The notes: a model not told the origin generated them from the sequence alone. A DNA stretch of 64,000 bases from Marinobacter guineae (GCF_002744735.1 NZ_KZ319344.1:37624-101623), one strand, 5' to 3'; numbered from the stretch's first letter, positions 1 through 9,502 are shown. Program-made: numbers and translations.

Positions 1-2
1 CA

Positions 3-272
3 GAATGGTCAAGACAGTTACAGAAGAAGTCTTCTATTTCCGGGCCACCAAACTGTCCCGGGGGAAGACTGATGTTGTGGACGACCAGCAAGGAGATCGC
101 AGCACCTTCAGGACGAGGCCCGAAGTTTGGCGAAGGACACCAGCGCGCAAAAGGAACCCTGCCGGTTTCACGAAGCGCATTTCGGTCGGCACCGGAATCG
201 GGAAGGCTCGCGGAAAAAACATCTGAATCAGGCAAAGTAATTCCAAAAGTTTCAGAGGATTACAGCCTCTGA
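3..272 (+). CDS. possible C-terminal end of a gene entering from the left edge
   Basis: One plus-strand frame is open from the window edge to a TGA about 30 bases before the convergent DUF1631 gene. The roughly 89 visible residues are rich in Ser, Gly, Lys and Arg, and I recognise no domain. Third-position G/C looks lower than in neighbouring genes, so this may be a poorly conserved tail or chance. A 7-bp inverted repeat (TCAGAGG...CCTCTGA) spans the stop codon and could be a weak end-of-gene structure. If it is not coding, the first 304 bases hold nothing else I can identify. Confidence 0.3.
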   Translation, partial: EWSRQLQKKSSISGPPNCPGGRLMLWTTSKEIAAPSGRGPKFGEGHQRAKGTLPVSRSAFRSAPESGRLAEKTSESGKVIPKVSEDYSL

Positions 273-304
273 TTGAATCACAAACCTGCCCTGGTTGCTA
301 TGAA

Positions 305-2626
305 TCAGTCCTTGCGGCTGCTACGAAGGTTATCAATGATAGACTCCAGCGCGCGGTCAAAGATCAGACCATCATCCAGCATGCTGATTCTGCCCGCCTC
401 CATATCTGCAGCCAGCTCCTGACGGTGGTATTCCGCAACCTTGGCACCACTCCGGTTGACGAAGATGTACTTGCGGGTCGCCTTGATAAAAGCGGCAAGT
501 TTGCACCGCACCTTTGTTTCTTCGCGGGTGAGTTCGATCCAGGACCCCACCCGAAGGCTGTCCGCCTTCTCCAGCCATACCGGATCGATCACCGGTGCCA
601 CCTTCGCCTCCTCGGCAGACTGACTGCCGGCTTCGGGGACCGTCGCAGCTGGTTGGGCAACAGCTGGATCTTCTGCGGATTCCTCCGGATTCAGCGGGGC
701 CGCTGACGGCTCGCCCTCCGATCGCATGGAATCCGGCTGAGCGACACCCTCTACCGGCGTCTCCGGTGGCAGTGATCGAGCAACCTCTTCAGACTGCTCT
801 TCCCGGGCCGGCGCCGTCACAAGCCGCTGGAATACATCAACGTGAGCAAGTTCCAGATCGCGGATAGCCGCATCGGTGGCAAACGGATCCCAGGAGATTT
901 CCTGCAGGGCTTTACGAAGATCATCTACGATGGCTGGTATTGCCCGTAACAACTCGCTGCGGGTTGCATCACTGACCGGGCGTGGATCCACGCTCCAGAC
1001 CAGTTGTTCAGTCAGGTTCCGGGCATGCTGCCATCGCGCACTGTCCTCACCTTCCCTCAGAACGACCCACTGCAAATACCTGGTCCAGGGCTCATTCAGT
1101 AAGCCCGCAACCGGCTCCGGAATATCCCGCTGTCCAGTCAGATCCCGCACCAGACTTTCTGCTGCCTCGGAAGCACGCTCCTGACGGGCCCGCCCTTCTT
1201 CCGCATCGCGAAGTCGCTGCTCCACCAGCTCCCGCCGCCTGCGGTCAAGATCCATGAAGTGGCTGAAATCCTTCAGCAATTCCTCGAACAAAGCCACGTT
1301 ATTGGTGAACTCGTTCAGAATTCGGTCCACCACGGATTCTATCTTCTCCCGCAGCGGATCACGCTGCCCAGGCTTTTTCTCTGTCCAGCCGATTGCCGAG
1401 AGTGCGAGCTCATTGAGCAGTTTGCGAACCGGGTGACCACCCCGGTTGAAAAAGTTCTTGTCACTGAGGGCGACTTTCAGCACCGGGATCTGAAGGCGCC
1501 CGATCAATGCCTTCATGACAGGATGCAGCTGCCGATCTTCAAGGATGAAGTCGAACAACATGGACACCAGATTGATTACATCACTGTCCATTTGTCCCGG
1601 GTTCAGGCTCTGACCATCTCCAGACCGAAGAATTGGTTGTAGCTGCTGATTAAGAGGCATTACGACACCGTCATCCCACTGGCGGCTGTTGGATTGTGCT
1701 TCCGTCAGGCGTGCCATGAGGCGATCAGTATCAATAAAGCCTTCACCACCATGACCTCGGCCACTGGACCCGGCATCACCCTGATGCAACAGTGCACTGA
1801 GCTCGGAGAAAGTCGCCTGGGACGATGGTCCGCCATAGCTTTCACCGGCAGGAGCCAGCGGAACATCAACACCGGAAGGTGCACCCGTGCCACCACCTCC
1901 AGGCCGTTGTCCGGACCGGGCAGGCACATTTCCTGCCGGCGGACGCTTCATCTCCGGCAACACACCCTCATTGACCAGAGTCCGATTCGCCTCTTTGTAG
2001 AAGTCTCCCAGCGTGTCGGCAAGAAGACGGTCAAACAGCTTGAGGACCACCAGTTTGGCCCGTATGTCTATGTCGAGATCGGCACAGGCTTCAGCCACGC
2101 CACCACAGATAATTTCCGGGCTCAGAGGCATCTGTGCATCTTTCAGGTTAATACCCGGTACCAAATGGCCAACCCGCACGGTCAACAGGCGGATCTGTTC
2201 GGTGTAACGATTCCGGAGCTTGTTGATCAGGTTATCGACAGCGACCTGTTGCTCCAGCTGGGAATGATCCACCAGGCTAAGAGAATCCTGGTCAATGTCT
2301 TCCAGAGTGCCCGTTGTCTTCTGTGGCTGAAACTTTCCGATTTCGTTAAACGCCTGGCTGACATACTGGAGGATCGAGACCACCATGGCCTTGCGGCGGA
2401 GCCTTAACTCTCGCATGGCATCAAAATAGGCAGTCTGATCAAGGTTGGTACCGGCCCGATCGGCAAGTTCGAACAGGGCATCGTCGGCGCGATCAAAAAA
2501 CCTGGCAAGAACGGATTTCAGTGACTGACCCGAAGCGTCACGCAGGTGAACCAACGCAGCCGGCAAGGAAAACCGGGCAGGCGGCTTCTGGCCTGAAAAG
2601 CTGACAACCTTGTTATCGTGCGCCAT
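305..2626 (-). CDS. DUF1631 family protein
   Basis: This large cytoplasmic protein (773 residues) has no signal peptide or membrane segment. The N-terminal part (about 1-230) and the region around 330-560 are helical and charged and match the DUF1631 family as I know it. The middle (about 230-310) is a Gly/Pro/Ser-rich linker, and about 610-680 is a second low-complexity Glu/Ala/Pro segment. The last 80 residues form a compact domain beginning near WIELTREETKVRCKL, reminiscent of a PilZ-like beta-barrel, which is my inference. Family function is unknown. The ATG is preceded by a GGAGCAG ribosome-binding site. It is divergent from nadC. Confidence 0.85.
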   Translation of the reverse strand: MAHDNKVVSFSGQKPPARFSLPAALVHLRDASGQSLKSVLARFFDRADDALFELADRAGTNLDQTAYFDAMRELRLRRKAMVVSILQYVSQAFNEIGKFQPQKTTGTLEDIDQDSLSLVDHSQLEQQVAVDNLINKLRNRYTEQIRLLTVRVGHLVPGINLKDAQMPLSPEIICGGVAEACADLDIDIRAKLVVLKLFDRLLADTLGDFYKEANRTLVNEGVLPEMKRPPAGNVPARSGQRPGGGGTGAPSGVDVPLAPAGESYGGPSSQATFSELSALLHQGDAGSSGRGHGGEGFIDTDRLMARLTEAQSNSRQWDDGVVMPLNQQLQPILRSGDGQSLNPGQMDSDVINLVSMLFDFILEDRQLHPVMKALIGRLQIPVLKVALSDKNFFNRGGHPVRKLLNELALSAIGWTEKKPGQRDPLREKIESVVDRILNEFTNNVALFEELLKDFSHFMDLDRRRRELVEQRLRDAEEGRARQERASEAAESLVRDLTGQRDIPEPVAGLLNEPWTRYLQWVVLREGEDSARWQHARNLTEQLVWSVDPRPVSDATRSELLRAIPAIVDDLRKALQEISWDPFATDAAIRDLELAHVDVFQRLVTAPAREEQSEEVARSLPPETPVEGVAQPDSMRSEGEPSAAPLNPEESAEDPAVAQPAATVPEAGSQSAEEAKVAPVIDPVWLEKADSLRVGSWIELTREETKVRCKLAAFIKATRKYIFVNRSGAKVAEYHRQELAADMEAGRISMLDDGLIFDRALESIIDNLRSSRKD

Positions 2627-2849
2627 GAAACTGCTCCGGGTCTGGATCGGAAAATATCTGAACTTCTTTCCACCTCACATGATACGAGCTGACTACGTCA
2701 GGTTGTGTCAGAATTTGTCACCTTTTGTGTAGACCTGACCTGCATCACAGTTTAGAAGACGGAAGGCAAGAGTTTGGCGATTCACCGAGTGCCCTATAGA
2801 ATTACCCGCCTCAGCATTGTTCCACCCCAAACCACCGGACGCGCGCCTT

Positions 2850-3689
2850 ATGATCACCGCAGAACTCCTCCGCCAGGCCCGAATCGAAAACGTCGCCCAG
2901 AGTCTGCGGGAAGATATTGGAGAAGGCGACATCACGGCATTACTGATACCGTCGGAAAAACGCGCCAGCGGCCGTGTCATTACCCGGGAAGCCGCCACAG
3001 TCGCAGGTCGCGAGTGGGTTGAAGAGGTGTTCCGGCAGGTTGATCCGTCGGTGAAACTTGTCTGGCAGGTTGCCGATGGCGATACCGTGTCACCCGATCA
3101 GGAACTGTTCACCATGGAGGGTCCCGCAAGAAGCTTGCTCACCGCGGAACGGTCGGCCCTGAACTGGTTACAGACTCTCTCTGGCGTTGCCACCGCCTGC
3201 GCCGGATATTCTGCCAGGGTGGCCCACACCGGCGTTCGCCTGCTGGATACCCGGAAAACCCTGCCCGGGCTACGCCTCGCTCAGAAATACGCGGTTACCT
3301 GTGGTGGCTGTTACAACCATCGCATCGGCCTGTGGGATGCATTTCTGATCAAGGAAAACCACATTGCCGCGTGCGGCTCCATTTCCGACGCCATTGTGGC
3401 GGCTCACCGGATTGCACCGGGCAAACCCGTTGAAGTGGAAACCGAAAACCTTGGCGAGCTGGACCAGGCCCTCAATGCCGGCGCCGACATCATCATGCTG
3501 GACGAATTTTCGCTGGAAGACATGCGTACGGCGGTCACCAGGACCGCTGGCAGGGCAAAGCTCGAGGCTTCCGGGGGCATAAACTCGACCACTCTGGTCC
3601 CGATCGCTGAAACAGGCGTGGACTTCATCTCGATTGGCGCACTGACCAAGGACATCAGGGCCGTGGATCTGTCCATGAGACTGGACTGA
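2850..3689 (+). CDS. nadC: nicotinate-nucleotide pyrophosphorylase (carboxylating), NadC
   Basis: This enzyme converts quinolinate and PRPP to nicotinate mononucleotide, CO2 and PPi in de novo NAD synthesis. At 279 residues it is full length for the family. Recognisable signatures are the N-terminal REDIGEGDIT segment, the RKTLPGLR substrate-binding stretch, HRIGLWDAFLIKENHI, and the C-terminal barrel motifs EVETENL, IMLDEF and LEASGGI. The frame extends 11 codons upstream to a TTG, but the ATG chosen begins the conserved region. It stands alone, ending flush against a convergent yqcC-like gene with no spacer. Confidence 0.95.
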   Translation: MITAELLRQARIENVAQSLREDIGEGDITALLIPSEKRASGRVITREAATVAGREWVEEVFRQVDPSVKLVWQVADGDTVSPDQELFTMEGPARSLLTAERSALNWLQTLSGVATACAGYSARVAHTGVRLLDTRKTLPGLRLAQKYAVTCGGCYNHRIGLWDAFLIKENHIAACGSISDAIVAAHRIAPGKPVEVETENLGELDQALNAGADIIMLDEFSLEDMRTAVTRTAGRAKLEASGGINSTTLVPIAETGVDFISIGALTKDIRAVDLSMRLD

Positions 3690-4025
3690 TCAGCCTCCGG
3701 ACAGCAAACGGTCGATTTCCTCCAGCTCCCTGACCAGCGCGTTGCCAGGTTCTGGCCGGCCACGGAAGTGCTCCTCAGCCATGGGCGCTATGCCGGACAC
3801 CGCCGGCAGCGGGTGGTCGCTCTCAATAATGACTTTCATCCTGGCCACAAACACAAACTGCAGCCACTGGTGAAACTCCAGGGTATCGATGCAGAAGGGC
3901 TTGGTACTCTGTAAGGCCTCCTCCGGGGGTCGCCCTGACTCCCAAAGCCCGAGTTGCCGTAATTCCATCTCAATTTTCAACAGGCTGTCCGCAACCTGCC
4001 CGATCGGATCGTCGGGTTTGGTCAT
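3690..4025 (-). CDS. YqcC family protein (DUF446)
   Basis: This small acidic cytoplasmic protein has 111 residues. The pattern I-x(3)-L-R-x-L-G-L-W near the start, then PFCIDTLEFHQWLQFVFVARM and a final basic/acidic helix, is characteristic of the YqcC/DUF446 family. In other gammaproteobacteria the family is often next to a tRNA pseudouridine synthase (truC); here it follows a ParA-like ATPase by 12 bases and is probably co-transcribed with it. The molecular function is unknown. Confidence 0.85.
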   Translation of the reverse strand: MTKPDDPIGQVADSLLKIEMELRQLGLWESGRPPEEALQSTKPFCIDTLEFHQWLQFVFVARMKVIIESDHPLPAVSGIAPMAEEHFRGRPEPGNALVRELEEIDRLLSGG

Positions 4026-4037
4026 ATCAGTCTCGCT

Positions 4038-4835
4038 TTAGTCAGTCAGTGGCTCCAGCTCCACGGTTTCGCCATGCAGAATCCGGAACAGGTCCTCGTA
4101 CTGGCGAGTCAGTGGGTGCTTGGGCGCCATATGAATCAGGGGCTGCCGGCTCTGGTGAGACTCTTTCATTTTCACGGAACTCGACAGCCTCACTGGCAGC
4201 ACCGGCAAGCCTTCTTCGATGAGCTCCCTGACCAGCTGTCTCGGCAAACTGGCCCGGGACTGGAACTGATTGGCAATAATTCCCTCAACAACCAGGTCTT
4301 CATTGTGGTCTTCCTGGAGGTCACGGATTTCGTTGAGAATGTTGTACAGAGCCTGTCGGGAAAAATCGTCACAATCAAACGGTATCAGGCAGCGCTGGGC
4401 CGCAATGAGTGCGGACCGGCTGTAGAAGTTGAGTGCCGGCGCCGTATCGATATAAATGGCGTCAAAGGTTTCCTCCAGCTTTTTGAGGGCTTCTCGCAGC
4501 TTGTAGATCTTGTGCTTGGCCTCCAGCTTGCGCTCAAGGAAGTCCAGCTCAGGGCTGGACGGCATCACAAACAGGTTTTTGAAAGGTGAGGCATGAACGA
4601 ATTCGTCCGGACGACGGTTGAACACGGTAAAAGCAACGGTTTGCTCGAGCATATCAGCGACCGTATCCTTAAGCTCGCTGGCCGGCTTTCCCAGCAGGTA
4701 ATGGGTGGAGTTCCCCTGGGGATCCAGGTCCACAACCAATGTTCGTTTGCCCCGAGCTGCGCTGATAGCGGCCAGGTTACAGGTAATACTGGACTTGCCG
4801 ACGCCGCCTTTCTGGTTAAATACCACCCGTCTCAT
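4038..4835 (-). CDS. orphan ParA/MinD-family ATPase
   Basis: This is a Walker-type partition ATPase (265 residues). It opens with a deviant Walker A motif (KGGVGKSS, residues 9-16, with both the signature and catalytic lysines), then VDLDPQGNS (Walker A' region) and IYIDTAPAL (Walker B). Such proteins form ATP-dependent dimers on DNA or membrane and position chromosomes, plasmids or protein complexes. No parB, minC or chemotaxis gene is adjacent. It lies between hda (60 bases upstream) and a yqcC-like gene, so its cargo cannot be named. It is distinct from canonical chromosomal ParA, which normally sits beside parB and gidB. Confidence 0.85.
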   Translation of the reverse strand: MRRVVFNQKGGVGKSSITCNLAAISAARGKRTLVVDLDPQGNSTHYLLGKPASELKDTVADMLEQTVAFTVFNRRPDEFVHASPFKNLFVMPSSPELDFLERKLEAKHKIYKLREALKKLEETFDAIYIDTAPALNFYSRSALIAAQRCLIPFDCDDFSRQALYNILNEIRDLQEDHNEDLVVEGIIANQFQSRASLPRQLVRELIEEGLPVLPVRLSSSVKMKESHQSRQPLIHMAPKHPLTRQYEDLFRILHGETVELEPLTD

Positions 4836-4895
4836 TCCGTCTCTCCCTTGATAAGCAAGTATCGTTCTATTGATGCCACTGAGCTTTACGGTCTT

Positions 4896-5594
4896 TCACC
4901 ATCCCATAACCGTTTTCACAAACGGGATCGTGAGCCTTCGTTGCGCCTGAAGTGAATTTTCATCCAGTATATCGAGAATGCCCAGCAAATCCCCAAGTCT
5001 TCGGGGCGCACGGCGCATAATGTAACCGGCGACGTCGTCGGCCATCATCAGACCGCGTTTTTCCGCCCGCGCCATCAGAATCTTCAGTCGATCGTCATCC
5101 CGGTAAATACCCAGCTGAATGGTCAAGCCGTGGCTAAGCCGCGACACCAGGTCTGGCAATTCGAATGGCAGGTTGGCGGGCAGGTCCGACAAACTCACCA
5201 TCAAAAGTCCACCCTGGTCCTGGATCCGGTTATACAAATGGAAAATGGCTTCTTCCCACACCGGGTCACCCGCAATGCGGTCCAGGTCATCCAGACAGAT
5301 AATCTCTTGGGCCTCAAGGCCGGAAAGTGCCTCGGGGCCAAAGGGCTGGAGCTCGGCAATACTGATGCAAACCGCAGCCCTGCCCTGGTTTTCGCTGTAA
5401 TGGCAAACCGCCTGCAAGAGATGGCTTTTCCCGGTATCGGAATCACCACACAGTACCACTACGGGAACCCCGGCTGGCTGATGACACACGACCTCCAGAC
5501 GTTTCGCAGCATCCGTATTACGATCACCGTGGAAGTTGTCGAAGCGCGCATCGTCACGCAGCTTGACGCCAAGTGCCAGCTGGGATGCGCTCAT
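4896..5594 (-). CDS. hda: DnaA regulatory inactivator Hda
   Basis: Hda is an AAA+ protein that works with the beta clamp to stimulate ATP hydrolysis by DnaA and so prevents re-initiation. The protein has 232 residues. A clamp-binding-like segment (QLALGVKL, residues 5-12) precedes Walker A (GDSDTGKS, 50-57), Walker B (ICLDDLD, about 99-105) and the small helical lid domain (RRLGDLLGILD). The start overlaps the stop of the phosphatidyltransferase gene upstream as ATGA, so translation is probably coupled. Confidence 0.93.
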   Translation of the reverse strand: MSASQLALGVKLRDDARFDNFHGDRNTDAAKRLEVVCHQPAGVPVVVLCGDSDTGKSHLLQAVCHYSENQGRAAVCISIAELQPFGPEALSGLEAQEIICLDDLDRIAGDPVWEEAIFHLYNRIQDQGGLLMVSLSDLPANLPFELPDLVSRLSHGLTIQLGIYRDDDRLKILMARAEKRGLMMADDVAGYIMRRAPRRLGDLLGILDILDENSLQAQRRLTIPFVKTVMGW

Positions 5595-6151
5595 GACCGT
5601 TTGGACCTCCAGGCCCGCAAACCCCAGACGAAGATGTAATGAACACCGCTGAACACTGCGGAGGCGGCCGCCAGCGCGATGCCGACATCCACCACCCAGG
5701 GCGGCATGGGCAAGTCGGCCAGCAGCACGATGATCGCCAGTGCCACCAGAATCTGAACGAAGGTATTCACCTTGCCAGGGATACTCGGCTCCATATCATA
5801 GCGGCCAACGGCGTAATGGTAAGCCAGTGCGCCCGCCACGATCAGCAGGTCCCGCCCCAGAATCACAATAAACAGCCAGACCGGCAGAACAGAGGTCAGT
5901 GTAAGCATCAGGTAGGCGGTAATCAGCAAGGCCTTGTCGGCAAGAGGATCAGCAATGGCGCCGAGCCTTGAGCGCCAGTTAAAGTGCCGGGCCAGGAACC
6001 CGTCGATTGCATCCGTGCCAGCGGCAAGAAAAAAAATGACCAGCGCCCGCCGATAGTCGCCGGCCAGCAACGCGACTGCAAAGGGAGCTATCAGAAGAAT
6101 GCGCAGAAACGTCAGGGCATTGGGAATCCAGCGCCAGCTGTGCAAATTCAA
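5591..6151 (-). CDS. CDP-alcohol phosphatidyltransferase family membrane protein
   Basis: This integral membrane phospholipid-synthesis enzyme has 186 residues and about five hydrophobic segments. It carries the complete CDP-alcohol phosphotransferase signature D-x2-D-G-x2-A-R-x8-G-x3-D-x3-D, visible as DAIDGFLAR...GAIADPLAD. It most resembles PgsA-type phosphatidylglycerophosphate synthases, but it may be a paralogue with another acceptor alcohol, as in other gammaproteobacteria that have a second copy beside hda. It lies between the DUF2066 gene (21-base gap) and hda (4-base overlap) in one operon. Confidence 0.88.
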   Translation of the reverse strand: MNLHSWRWIPNALTFLRILLIAPFAVALLAGDYRRALVIFFLAAGTDAIDGFLARHFNWRSRLGAIADPLADKALLITAYLMLTLTSVLPVWLFIVILGRDLLIVAGALAYHYAVGRYDMEPSIPGKVNTFVQILVALAIIVLLADLPMPPWVVDVGIALAAASAVFSGVHYIFVWGLRAWRSKRS

Positions 6152-6172
6152 AAGGCTCCCTCCGGTAACGTC

Positions 6173-7528
6173 TTACTCTCCGCCATCGCTCCCGATGACA
6201 GACGACGGTTGCCAACGATAATACAGAACCTGATACAGGGATTCGAACGCCTGCCTGGAATCCTCCTCATCAACGGGCACCGGCTGATAGGTAAACAGTG
6301 ACGGGCTTTCTGAGTCTCCCGCCGGTGACTGCGATCCGGCGGCGCCGGACGGTTGCTCACCGGCGCTCTCGGGGCCGGCTTCCGATTCTGGCGCGGCCGA
6401 CGGCTGACTCGATGACGACGGAACTTCGCGCGGAGCTTCAGATGGAACAGACGGATTCTCCGTTCCCAGGGAGACGAATCTCGGATTGAGGGCAATGTAT
6501 TCCTTGAGCTGATCCAGCTCGCCGGAAAAAGCGACTCTCAGAGTCAACTGGTCATCCCGGACCCGGTGGGCACCTACACTGACCACCGGCGTCAGCCCTC
6601 CGAGAATCTGGTTGATCCTGGCATAGTCCTCCAGCGAGCTCACACCGCGCACCACAATATCGACTTGCGGGGATTCGCCAACTTCTGCAGCGTCGACGGC
6701 ATAGCGGCTGGCGTAAAGCTCGGCCCAGCGATTAATCATCGCCTCGGCCAGGGCGTCACGGGTCGGAGCTGTTACCGATTCCTCGCCCGCATTCATCGAC
6801 ATGCCATCAAAAACCCAACCGGCACGCCACTGATCACCATTGCGACTGACCCGAACCAATGCCAGCACATCGTGCTCCAGGTCACTCGATGCCGCCTTCA
6901 CCCGGCCAATAAACTGGCCCCAGATGTCTGACAAAAGTTCCCGATCCGTGGTGAAACCTGCGGGAGGCAGCGCCACCGGCAACCCCCGCTTTCTGGCTGC
7001 CGCGTCAAAGGCGGCCTTCCAGGTTCCGCTGGTTTCCTGGGTGCCCGTCGTAGCCCCCTGCGTACCGTCGGTTACCAGGGTGCGGGAGCCCCGCTCCTCG
7101 GCCGCAATCCACGCCAGCGTCAGGGGACGGTTGGCGCCCCATACCGGCGCATTGATGGAGGCCAGGGCCCGGTTTACACCTACCGCGCCGAAAGACATGT
7201 CCAGGACACTCTGGCCAGAGTCGTCCCGGGCTACCTGATAAGAAAGCAGCAAGGATTCAGCGTCGGATAGCAGCGCTTCGACACCCTCTATGGACAGCAC
7301 ATCCTGGGTGCCCGAGACACGAACCAGAACCTGGCTCAAACCGTCTGAATAGCCTTCAGCCAGCTGACCCGGGGAGGAACCGGCCACCGGCACCCTGGCA
7401 GAATAAAGGCCGGATACCGTTACCGCCGCCGCCGGGCCGGAAATCCCCCCCAGCAGAAACGTGAACAACACAAACACCCACGCTGCCGATACTGAAGTAT
7501 GTGCCGGCTTTTGTCCTGATACTGACAT
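6173..7528 (-). CDS. exported DUF2066 family protein
   Basis: The protein has 451 residues and begins with a hydrophobic signal segment (WVFVLFTFLLGGISG) with a plausible cleavage after PAAA, so it is probably periplasmic. The body (about 50-340) matches the DUF2066 family, starting with LYSARVPV and containing GLSQVLVRVSGTQDV. The C-terminus has a Pro/Ser/Glu-rich linker (about 350-410) before a short conserved tail. The frame stays open for another 480 codons antisense to purM, but an ATG preceded by AGGG marks the likely start; an ATG 21 bases further upstream is possible. It is first of three genes ahead of the phosphatidyltransferase and hda. Function unknown. Confidence 0.82.
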   Translation of the reverse strand: MSVSGQKPAHTSVSAAWVFVLFTFLLGGISGPAAAVTVSGLYSARVPVAGSSPGQLAEGYSDGLSQVLVRVSGTQDVLSIEGVEALLSDAESLLLSYQVARDDSGQSVLDMSFGAVGVNRALASINAPVWGANRPLTLAWIAAEERGSRTLVTDGTQGATTGTQETSGTWKAAFDAAARKRGLPVALPPAGFTTDRELLSDIWGQFIGRVKAASSDLEHDVLALVRVSRNGDQWRAGWVFDGMSMNAGEESVTAPTRDALAEAMINRWAELYASRYAVDAAEVGESPQVDIVVRGVSSLEDYARINQILGGLTPVVSVGAHRVRDDQLTLRVAFSGELDQLKEYIALNPRFVSLGTENPSVPSEAPREVPSSSSQPSAAPESEAGPESAGEQPSGAAGSQSPAGDSESPSLFTYQPVPVDEEDSRQAFESLYQVLYYRWQPSSVIGSDGGE

Positions 7529-7621
7529 GAAACACCCTGCAGTTCGCATGAATGGCGCATAGGATACACCATGGCCCAGAGCGTGAGTAGCGGCGCCGGG
7601 TTGCAGAAAAGCAATATACAT

Positions 7622-7650
7622 TTGGAGCGCCACACTCCACCTGTTAAAAT
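7622..7650 (+). promoter_or_regulatory. candidate sigma-70 promoter of purMN
   Basis: TTGGAG, a 17-base spacer, then TAAAAT (5 of 6 matches to the -10 consensus) ends 37 bases before the purM start codon. It lies between the divergent DUF2066 gene and purM. I cannot see a clear PurR operator. Confidence 0.45.
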
Positions 7651-7687
7651 CCGGCGCCTGACCCACTGGCCAACGGTTAAGTACACC

Positions 7688-8752
7688 ATGAGCGAACAGA
7701 AGCCCTCCCTGACCTACCGCGATGCTGGCGTTGATATCGACGCCGGCAATGAACTCGTCAGCCGTATCAAGGAAACCGCAGCGCGCACCCGCCGCCCGGA
7801 GGTTCTGGGTGGCCTCGGCGGATTCGGCGCCATGGTCTCGATTCCTGCCGGCTACAATGAGCCGGTTCTGGTTTCCGGCACCGACGGGGTAGGCACCAAA
7901 CTGAGACTGGCGATGCAGCTGAACAAGCACGACAGCATTGGCATTGATCTGGTCGCCATGTGTGTAAACGATCTGGTTGTCGGCGGCGCAGAACCCCTGT
8001 TTTTTCTGGATTACTACGCCACCGGCAAACTCAATGTCGACGTTGCCGCCCAGGTGGTCGCAGGAATCGGTGAAGGTTGCGAACAGGCAGGCTGTGCACT
8101 GGTAGGCGGTGAGACTGCTGAAATGCCAGGCATGTATGAGGGTGATGACTACGACCTGGCCGGTTTCTGTGTCGGTGTTGCCGAGCGCAGTGAAATCATT
8201 GACGGCAGCCGGGTTCAGTCCGGCGACGTGCTTATCGCCCTGGGGTCGTCCGGTCCGCACTCGAACGGCTACTCGCTGATTCGTAAAATCCTGGAAGTCA
8301 GCAGTGCCGATCTGAGTCAACCCATGGGCGAGACCACCCTGGCCAACGCCCTGATGGCGCCCACCCGGATTTACGTGAAAAATCTCCTGCAACTTATTCG
8401 CGAAGTAGACGTGCGTGCACTCTCCCATATCACCGGCGGTGGACTGCCAGAGAACATTCCCCGGGTACTGCCGAAGGGCAGCGTGGCCGCAATCGATACG
8501 GCGAGCTGGAAACTGCCACCTGTGTTCCAGTGGCTCAAGGATAATGGCGGCGTGGCCAGCGAGGAGATGTACCGAACCTTTAACTGCGGCATCGGCATGA
8601 TCGTCTGCGTACCTGCAAACCAGAAGGAGCTGGCTCTGGATACCCTCAAAGCACTGGGCGAACATGCTTGGCAGGTCGGCATCATGGAAAGTGCAGCCAG
8701 CGAAGATGCAGATGCGTCCGTTCGCTACGCTCCCGGACTTCTGTCGACATGA
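7688..8752 (+). CDS. purM: phosphoribosylformylglycinamidine cyclo-ligase, PurM
   Basis: PurM (AIR synthetase) closes the imidazole ring of purines, using ATP to convert FGAM to AIR. At 354 residues it has the usual length. Signatures are LTYRDAGVDIDAGNELV at the N-terminus, GTDGVGTKL, the MCVNDLVVGGAEPLFFLDY segment, GGETAEMPGMY, SSGPHSNGYSL and HITGGGLPENIPR. The upstream frame extension is rejected because this ATG starts the conserved N-terminus. The stop overlaps the purN start as ATGA, the standard purMN arrangement. Confidence 0.97.
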   Translation: MSEQKPSLTYRDAGVDIDAGNELVSRIKETAARTRRPEVLGGLGGFGAMVSIPAGYNEPVLVSGTDGVGTKLRLAMQLNKHDSIGIDLVAMCVNDLVVGGAEPLFFLDYYATGKLNVDVAAQVVAGIGEGCEQAGCALVGGETAEMPGMYEGDDYDLAGFCVGVAERSEIIDGSRVQSGDVLIALGSSGPHSNGYSLIRKILEVSSADLSQPMGETTLANALMAPTRIYVKNLLQLIREVDVRALSHITGGGLPENIPRVLPKGSVAAIDTASWKLPPVFQWLKDNGGVASEEMYRTFNCGIGMIVCVPANQKELALDTLKALGEHAWQVGIMESAASEDADASVRYAPGLLST

Positions 8753-9411
8753 AGGCAGATCAGACCCCATTGCCGAGAATCCTGGTGCTGGCCTCTGGCA
8801 GCGGCACCAACCTGCAGGCGTTGATTGACGCGAGCCGTGAACGGGAATTCCCCGGACAGATTGTTGCTGTAGGCTGTAATCAGCCAGGGGCTTTTGCCCT
8901 GGAGCGTGCAGCTCAGGCCAACATTGAAACCTTTGTGGTAAACCACAAGAATTTCGGCTCCCGGGAAGAGTTTGATGCATCCCTTATGGCAGAGATTCTC
9001 CGCCATAACCCGGATCTGATCGTGCTGGCCGGTTTCATGCGGATCCTGACCACCGATTTCGTCCGGGCCTTCCGGGGCAAGATGCTCAACATCCACCCTT
9101 CTCTGCTGCCAAAATATACCGGCCTGAAGACCCATCAAAGAGCGCTGGAAGCCGGCGACAACGTACATGGGGTCTCCATCCATTTCGTGACAGAGGAACT
9201 GGACGGCGGACCGGTTATCGCCCAGGCAGAGGTGTCTATTGCCCCAGACGACACCCCGGAATCCCTGGCGGAGAAAGTTAAGGAAAAGGAGCACGTCCTT
9301 TATCCCATCGTGGTCCGGTGGTTCTGTGAGGGTCGGGTTCAGCTGGGCAGCGACTATGTCATGTTTGACGGCAAACCCCTGAGCGCACCCATGCGCCTGC
9401 CTGATAACTGA
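8749..9411 (+). CDS. purN: phosphoribosylglycinamide formyltransferase, PurN
   Basis: PurN transfers a formyl group from 10-formyl-tetrahydrofolate to GAR in purine synthesis. The protein has 220 residues, with LASGSGTNLQAL (phosphate/GAR loop), LAGFMRIL, the catalytic NIHPSLLPKYTGLKTH region (Asn and His), and VTEELDGGP with the catalytic Asp. It is translationally coupled to purM. An upstream in-frame extension lies inside purM and is not used. Confidence 0.97.
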   Translation: MKADQTPLPRILVLASGSGTNLQALIDASREREFPGQIVAVGCNQPGAFALERAAQANIETFVVNHKNFGSREEFDASLMAEILRHNPDLIVLAGFMRILTTDFVRAFRGKMLNIHPSLLPKYTGLKTHQRALEAGDNVHGVSIHFVTEELDGGPVIAQAEVSIAPDDTPESLAEKVKEKEHVLYPIVVRWFCEGRVQLGSDYVMFDGKPLSAPMRLPDN

Positions 9412-9502
9412 CCAATCGCCTGAACGAATTGTCATCTCCGCACCCAACCCGAGCAGCTACACTGTCGCGATCGATGACGGATTTTTGTTCGGGTTTAACT
9501 AT

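Noticed and set aside
7529..8980. N-terminal extension of the DUF2066 frame over purM
   Set aside because: The extra residues are antisense to purM and show no homology; a signal peptide starts at the later ATG.
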